Origin: Microbacterium sp. AG1240
GTDB taxonomy: Bacteria > Actinomycetota > Actinomycetes > Actinomycetales > Microbacteriaceae
NCBI RefSeq assembly: GCF_003635115.1
Contig: NZ_RBXJ01000001.1
Coordinates: 682,001-746,000 of the forward strand
Reading direction: 5' to 3'
Length of the DNA stretch: 64,000 bases
Below are positions 59,901-64,000 of the stretch, piece by piece. The position numbers were made by a program, and so were the translations under genes. Under the pieces are notes generated by a model. It saw only the letters and a list, made by a program, of their open reading frames with translations, was not told the origin of the DNA and did not search any database. The first letter of the stretch is position 1, and the number at the start of each line of letters is the position of its first letter.

Positions 59901-62138
59901 ACGGTGAACGAGCAGGGCGAGTGGACGGCGACACTGCCGGCACTCGGCCTCGGCGAGTACACCGTGACCGCGACACAGAACGTCGACGGGTCTACCGACA
60001 CGGTGGCCTTCGAGATCGACGACCGGGCCGACGTGACGATCACCGAGCCGGATGACGGCGACGTGATCCTCGTTCCGGATGAGGGCGACACCACCACCAT
60101 CACCGTGACAGGAACGGGTAACCCCGGCTCCACGGTCACCGTGACGATCCCGGGTCTCGACCCGGTGGACACCCAGGTGGAGGAAGACGGCTCGTGGACG
60201 GTCGACGTGCCCAACGTCCCCGAGGGCGAGCACGTCATCACGGCGACCCAGGACGACGGGTCGTCGACGACGGTGACCGTCTCGGTCGAGGCCGCGGACG
60301 ACGTCGCCATCACATCACCCGACCCCGGTGAGGAGTTCACCGTCGACGGTGTCGATGACACGACGGACGTCGTCGTCACCGGAATCGGGCAGCCGGGTGC
60401 GACGGTCACCGTCGTGCTCGAAGGCACCGATGTCGAGGAGACCGCGGTCGTGCTCGAGAACGGCACCTGGACGGTCACGTTCGAGGATGTCGAGGTCGGC
60501 GACTACACCGCCGTCGCCACGCAGGACGTGGACGACTCGGAGGCCGAGGTCGACTTCTCGGTCGTCGCCGAGATCACCCCGGTCGCGATCGGCTCGCCGG
60601 ACGACGGCGAGGAGATCACCGTCCAGGCCACGGGCGACACCACCGCGGTGACCGTATCGGGAACCGGCGAGCCCGGCGCCGAGGTGGAGGTCGAGCTCGA
60701 CGGGGTCGAGGGCGTCGAGACGGCCACCGTGCTCGAGGACGGCACGTGGGAGGTCACGTTCGAAGACGTGGAGGTCGGCGACTACACCGCCACCGCGACC
60801 CAGGACGCCGACGGCTCGACCGACTCGGTCGACTTCTCGGTGGCCGTCGAGGGAGCGGTCGACGCGATCGACGCCGATGCCGACGGCATGGATGCCGACG
60901 GTGTGGATGCTGACGGTGTGGATGCTGACGGTGTGGATGCTGACGGTGTGGACGCCGATGGCATCGATGCTGACGGTGTGGACGCGGATGGCATGGATGC
61001 TGACGGTGTGGACGCCGATGGTGTGGATGCTGACGGTGTGGACGCCGATGGCATCGATGCTGACGGTGTGGATGCCGATGGTGTGGATGCTGACGGTGTG
61101 GATGCTGACGGTGTGGATGCCGATGGTGTGGACGCCGATGGTGTGGATGCTGACGGTGTGGATGCCGATGGTGTGGATGCTGACGGTGTGGATGCCGATG
61201 GTGTGGATGCGGACGCCGACACGGATGCGGACGCCGATGGCATGGACGCGGACGCTGATGGCATGGACGCTGACGCGGACGCTGATGGCATGGACGCTGA
61301 CGCGGACGCTGATGGCATGGACGCTGACGCGGACGCTGATGGCATGGACGCTGACGCAGATGCTGATGGCATGGACGCGGACGCTGACACGGACGCTGAT
61401 GGCATGGACGCTGACGCTGACACGGACGCTGATGGCATGGACGCTGACGCTGACGCTGACGGCATGGACGCCGATGCGGACGCCGACGCCGACGCTGATG
61501 GCATGGACGCGGACACTGACGCTGACGCGGATGCCGCTGACGCCGACACGGATGCCGTAGACGCTGACGCTGACGCTGACGCTGACGCTGACGCTGACGC
61601 TGACGCTGACGCTGACGCTGACGCTGACGCTGACGCTGACGCTGACGCTGACGCGGACGCTGACGCTGACGCCGACGGTACCGACGCGGACGCGACGGAC
61701 GGTGGCCAGACCACGGTTCCCGAAGCGGCTGTGACGCAGACGCGGATCGTGCGCGGCACCGGTGTCACCCAGGTGGTTCTCGGAACCGGGTTCCAGCCCG
61801 GTGAGACCGTCTCGGCCACCGTGCTCTCGACACCGTTCGCGTTGACCCCCGTGGTCGCCGACGCCGCCGGCAACGTGCGATTCACCTTCCCGGTCGGGTC
61901 CACCTTCGAACTCGGCGCACACCGCGTCGAGGTGCAGGGCTCGGTGTCGGGAGAGCTGCCGACCGATCGTGAGCGCACCGCGTTCACCGTGGTGGCGGCA
62001 CCGGCCGTTCCCGGGACGCTCCCGGCGACAGGCGGAGATCTGAACGGTCTCGCACTGGGAGGGCTCGGAGTGGCGATGCTGATCGCCGGTGCTGCGGCAC
62101 TGACGATCCGCCGCCGGAACACCGCTGAAGAGAGGTAG
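56907..62138 (+). CDS. Giant LPxTG-anchored surface protein with Ig-like repeats and an Asp-rich stalk
   Basis: The 1743-residue protein has a signal peptide (cleavage near AHA, residue 47) and a choice-of-anchor G-like domain (about 50-495, starting SNASGTFLGGSILDLIDLDAL). Nine tandem Ig-like repeats of about 91 residues follow (497-1315; pattern DTTDVTVSGTG...DGTW..TF.DLPVG.YTATATQ). An Asp/Ala-rich tract (about 1320-1595) is made first of DADG[VMI] pentapeptides and then of DA dipeptides with many D-x-D-x-D-G calcium-loop motifs. A final domain of about 100 residues precedes LPATG (1705-1709), a membrane helix and RRR for sortase anchoring. It is probably a long extracellular adhesin or matrix protein; its ligand is unknown. 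Confidence 0.9.
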   Translation: MSLDRTRVPKIRQKVRARTRSLALRTTAMVGVSALAVFGGATAAHAAPGDSSNASGTFLGGSILDLIDLDALVNLEGAQASNDGTPPEVVDFNTLDLGALGVVNVTAEGGIQIPISFADAGVLGQYASADSDGSSYGSSGAVGSDGVVGAGPVPGSPPGPLTLDLTAAAGALGLPPALVNDVADVDLSVGVVSAQAELVGATGVTRDYTIADATLTLQSNTVSGLAGTVNSAIAPLQTTVNGLQTTINDLVNGVAGFALSSDLTVDTASLTGSVSSLLTGPITSPDYPGVVVNLSTGVISVDLEQIVDLNNLGVGQEILSGATIEYIQQAVLDAIDGTLDDVTQTLVDAIRDLTVTGGVDIDLGFLGTLDALTVNTTVGALADGSTAGITLLGLPVPVPGLIGAVVGVLTAPLDALIDSVTGVAAAALAPVNDVLLNVIDLVLPGVVSLTANNQSEAAGEYSITALILTVLPAVGGGVLTVELANATVGPNVIDANPDVTITAPTPGQVFTVPDADDTTDVTVTGTGAEGATISVAILGQTTQPATVVDGVWTATFPDLPVGTYTATATQDVDGSVASVTFSVAAAPDVVITAPVDGDEFPVAGPLDTTDVVVSGTGAVDSIVEVELSNGDSEPVTVGADGTWTVTFEDLPVGVYTATATQEIDGSTDTVDFSVVEAVDVQIQQPVDGAEIVVDGPGDVTDVTVSGIGAPGASVEVTIPGIGTQTAEVDQDGEWEVVFDDLPVAEYTATAVQDADGSTDSVTFEVVAAIDVTILAPVDGSSIFVDDEGDTTDVTVSGTGQPGETVTVTIPGQPTPAAATVLADGTWSVTFPGLPVGDYTATATQSDGSTDTTSFEIAPEDDVAIATPTPGQVIVVPDADDTADVLVSGTGQPGATVTVVLDGDETLTDEVDGDGNWSVLFDDVGQGGHTAVATQDVDGSTDSVDFSIEEADDVVIEDPVDGETILVDGPADTAVVEVSGIGQPGAVITLTGDFPTQTTTVNEQGEWTATLPALGLGEYTVTATQNVDGSTDTVAFEIDDRADVTITEPDDGDVILVPDEGDTTTITVTGTGNPGSTVTVTIPGLDPVDTQVEEDGSWTVDVPNVPEGEHVITATQDDGSSTTVTVSVEAADDVAITSPDPGEEFTVDGVDDTTDVVVTGIGQPGATVTVVLEGTDVEETAVVLENGTWTVTFEDVEVGDYTAVATQDVDDSEAEVDFSVVAEITPVAIGSPDDGEEITVQATGDTTAVTVSGTGEPGAEVEVELDGVEGVETATVLEDGTWEVTFEDVEVGDYTATATQDADGSTDSVDFSVAVEGAVDAIDADADGMDADGVDADGVDADGVDADGVDADGIDADGVDADGMDADGVDADGVDADGVDADGIDADGVDADGVDADGVDADGVDADGVDADGVDADGVDADGVDADGVDADGVDADADTDADADGMDADADGMDADADADGMDADADADGMDADADADGMDADADADGMDADADTDADGMDADADTDADGMDADADADGMDADADADADADGMDADTDADADAADADTDAVDADADADADADADADADADADADADADADADADADADADGTDADATDGGQTTVPEAAVTQTRIVRGTGVTQVVLGTGFQPGETVSATVLSTPFALTPVVADAAGNVRFTFPVGSTFELGAHRVEVQGSVSGELPTDRERTAFTVVAAPAVPGTLPATGGDLNGLALGGLGVAMLIAGAAALTIRRRNTAEER
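60880..61690 (+). repeat. In-frame DNA repeats encoding the Asp-rich stalk
   Basis: The left part is built from about 15-bp units like GATGCTGACGGTGTG, with synonymous GATGCC/GACGCC changes. The middle has 18-24-bp units containing GCTGATGGCATGGAC, and the right part (about 61561-61653) is a run of some fifteen perfect GACGCT hexamers. All units are multiples of three, so copy changes keep the reading frame. Long antisense frames here are artefacts of the repeat. Confidence 0.9.
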
Positions 62139-62142
62139 GGCG

Positions 62143-63051
62143 GTGGGTAAGCCTCGGGCGGGCTTGCCCACCGTCGCAACCGACGCCGCCGGTGACGGAA
62201 CCACTCCGTCGCCGGCGGCGGCCCCTCCCCGCGGAGGGCCGGTCATGGCGGTCGCGACGGCGCTGACACTGGCGGTCGTCGCCGGGTACGTGTTCGTCAG
62301 CGCCTCCTTCACCCTGCCGCCGACAGCGGCCCAGGCCTCGGTGCGACAGGTCTTCGCCCCGTACTTCTCGCAGCAATGGAACGTGTTCGCCCCGAACATC
62401 ATGCGGTCGAATCGCGAGCTCCAGGTGCAGGTGCAGTGGCGCGAGGACGGGGAGCTCGTCCACAGCGACTGGATCGACGTGACCGATACCGAATTCGCGG
62501 CGGCCCGCGGCATCCCGCTTCCTTCTCGCATCTCGAAGAGCTCGTTCAACGCGGCGCAGGCCTACATGTCGCGCTACAACGCGCTGTCGAGCCCGCAGAA
62601 GACGAGGGTGCGCGACACCTTCATCGAGGCGGTCGGTGGCGGAGAGTTCGCACCGATCCAGGACTCCCGGCTGCTCGACGAGATCGACGCCGCCGGATCC
62701 GCCGGCGGCGATGAGGAGTTCGAGCCGGTCACCGATGCCGACGTCGTCGACGAGAGCGCCGCGGCAGAGGCGAGCGGCAACCGTTCGGCCGTCGTGAGGT
62801 TCCTCCGGTACGACTACATGCTGGTGCGCTTCGCGGCGGCCTTCGGCTCCGCGTACTTCGACCACGACGTGGAACGCGTGCGCTGGAGGATCGAGACGCA
62901 GCGCACCAACGATTTCCTGCACCGGTTCGACGACGAACCCCGGTCGGAGGCCTCGGTCGTCACCTTCGGGTGGCGCCAGCCCGGTCGCGAGGTCGACCCC
63001 GAGGTGCTCACCATCTTCGACGACGTCGTGGAGAGGTACACCGGACGATGA
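62143..63051 (+). CDS. DUF5819-family membrane-anchored protein
   Basis: The 302-residue protein begins at GTG, four bases after the surface-protein stop. A cytoplasmic N-terminus and one membrane helix (about 34-55) are followed by QVFAPYFSQQWNVFAPNIMRSNRELQVQVQW, the hallmark of DUF5819. The rest is an external domain with an acidic insert (about 180-205). DUF5819 proteins regularly precede HTTM proteins in actinobacteria. The pair may act in a vitamin K-type redox or modification reaction, unproven. Its stop overlaps the next start. Confidence 0.88.
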   Translation: MGKPRAGLPTVATDAAGDGTTPSPAAAPPRGGPVMAVATALTLAVVAGYVFVSASFTLPPTAAQASVRQVFAPYFSQQWNVFAPNIMRSNRELQVQVQWREDGELVHSDWIDVTDTEFAAARGIPLPSRISKSSFNAAQAYMSRYNALSSPQKTRVRDTFIEAVGGGEFAPIQDSRLLDEIDAAGSAGGDEEFEPVTDADVVDESAAAEASGNRSAVVRFLRYDYMLVRFAAAFGSAYFDHDVERVRWRIETQRTNDFLHRFDDEPRSEASVVTFGWRQPGREVDPEVLTIFDDVVERYTGR

Positions 63052-64000
63052 CCGCCACGCGCACGCAGGATCGGATCGCTCCTTCGTCACGTCTGAGTCG
63101 CATCGGGAGTCCCGCGCGGCTGTGGACCGGTCTCTCGCGATGGCTCACCGAACGAAAGCACTCCACGATCAGCTTCTCGCTGATGCGGATCCTGCTCTCG
63201 GCGGCGATGCTGGCGGTGCTCGTGCCCAGCCTTCCCGACCGGCACTACCTGTGGGGTCCGGGGTCGTGGTGGGTCGAGCCCGAGGCGAGTCGGCGCGGGT
63301 GGTGGGAGCCGCTGCGTCTGCTCTTCTCCAAAGACAGCATCCTTCTGTTCGACATCGCCTACGGGGCGCTGCTGGCGCTCGTGCTGGTGTTCCTCGTCGG
63401 CTGGAAGACGCGCTGGGTCACTCCGGCGCTGCTCCTGCTCTGGGTCGGGTTGTCGACGAACAGCACGCTGCTGACGAACGGTGGCGACACGCTCATGCGG
63501 ATCGTGCTGCTGTTCGCCGTCTTCGCCGACCTCAGCTCGCACTTCTCGGTGGACGCGTGGCTGCGTCGCCGCCGGGGAGGTGGGCCGACGTCCCGTCCGC
63601 GGTGGCTGCGACTCGTGCCGGCGTGGGCGTCGAACTGGGCGCACAACACCGTGCTGATCCTCTGCGTGTATCAGATTCTGCTCGTGTATCTCGTCTCGTC
63701 CGTGCTCAAGCTGGCCGGTGAGGAGTGGCTTCAGGGGACGGCGATCTACTACGCGCTCAGCATCGACCAGTTCCGTGTGCTGCCGGGGCTCAGCGACCTG
63801 GTGTGGCAGTTCACGCCCGGCGTGATGCTGGCGACCTGGACGGCGCTGTGGGTGCAACTGCTGTTCCCGGTGCTGATCCTGTGGCGCCCGACGCGCTACG
63901 TCGCCCTCGTGCTCATCACCGGGATGCACCTCGGCATCGCCGTCCTCCTGGGGCTCTGGCCCTTCTCGCTGACGATGATCGCGCTGGATCTCCTGCTCGT
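63048..64000 (+). CDS. HTTM-domain (vitamin K-dependent carboxylase-like) membrane protein, partial
   Basis: ATG 63048 overlaps the DUF5819 stop (ATGA); the frame is open to the window end (317 codons, C-terminus missing). After a basic N-terminus, SFSLMRILLSAAMLAVLVPSLPDRHYLWGPGSWW and the following helices (FDIAYGALLALVLVFLVGWKTRW, TPALLLLWVGLSTNSTLLTNGGDTLMRIVLLFAVFADLS) match HTTM proteins. Homology to gamma-glutamyl carboxylase suggests enzymatic modification, but bacterial members are uncharacterised. It should be cotranscribed with DUF5819 and perhaps with the surface protein. Confidence 0.88.
   Translation, partial: MTATRTQDRIAPSSRLSRIGSPARLWTGLSRWLTERKHSTISFSLMRILLSAAMLAVLVPSLPDRHYLWGPGSWWVEPEASRRGWWEPLRLLFSKDSILLFDIAYGALLALVLVFLVGWKTRWVTPALLLLWVGLSTNSTLLTNGGDTLMRIVLLFAVFADLSSHFSVDAWLRRRRGGGPTSRPRWLRLVPAWASNWAHNTVLILCVYQILLVYLVSSVLKLAGEEWLQGTAIYYALSIDQFRVLPGLSDLVWQFTPGVMLATWTALWVQLLFPVLILWRPTRYVALVLITGMHLGIAVLLGLWPFSLTMIALDLLL

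Noticed and set aside
57309..62549. Very long minus-strand open frames opposite the surface-protein gene
   Set aside because: They mirror the repetitive, high-GC coding sequence of the plus strand, and one runs through the Asp/Ala repeats as Val/Ser/Ile repeats. The plus-strand frame has the signal peptide, domains and LPATG.

Overview
The window is high-GC actinobacterial DNA, most likely from Microbacterium or a close relative in the Microbacteriaceae. The support is strongly GC-biased third codon positions, a DUF7882-type protein, an AztABCD-type zinc uptake locus, an LPxTG/choice-of-anchor G surface protein, the DUF5819-HTTM pair, and an rplM-rpsI-glmM housekeeping block. Genus-level placement is inference; no rRNA is present.

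Layout. 1-8.6 kb holds small housekeeping and regulatory genes (LMW phosphatase, CPBP protease, XRE, AraC, VOC-HxlR pair, YajQ, methyltransferase), then a repeat-rich gap and an FBP-domain gene. 8.6-19.06 kb, starting just after tRNA-Tyr, is an accessory island. It contains two small unknown genes divergent from a four-gene restriction-like operon (split adenine methylase, GIY-YIG-like/SF2 helicase, membrane protein), an Abi_2/AbiF-type HEPN gene preceded by a compact structured RNA with its own terminator, another membrane protein, and a TnpB-type element whose TnpB is split and carries three N-terminal zinc-binding repeats. 19.1-22 kb has DUF808, a lipoprotein, a FUSC protein and a possible leaderless 23-residue peptide. 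22.1-27.1 kb is a zinc importer divergently controlled by a Zur-like box, with two AztD-like chaperones. 27.5-33.4 kb carries membrane, oxidoreductase, inositol phosphatase and M23 peptidase genes and two tRNAs. 33.5-43.3 kb is an eight-gene minus-strand operon plus an IclR regulator: a NitT/TauT-type ABC importer, a ThDP enzyme, an aldehyde dehydrogenase and two ACMSD-superfamily amidohydrolases. It probably takes up and degrades an aromatic or 2-oxo acid. 43.5-49.7 kb holds a DD-carboxypeptidase, MarR, small conserved proteins, Mn-catalase, aldo/keto reductase and Zn-alcohol dehydrogenase. 50-56.6 kb is rplM-rpsI-glmM, a TetR regulator, two flavin enzymes, Ppx/GppA and CoaA. 56.9-64 kb is a 1743-residue sortase-anchored surface protein followed by a DUF5819-HTTM pair that runs off the end.

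How it fits together. The island looks like a defence cassette with three unrelated nucleic-acid-targeting modules side by side. The rest is chromosomal backbone with metabolic accessory operons. Two intergenic gaps (7.0-8.0 kb and 30.2-30.9 kb) share a family of about 85-bp inverted-repeat elements, each cluster followed by a G-rich tandem-repeat tract that ends just upstream of a gene.
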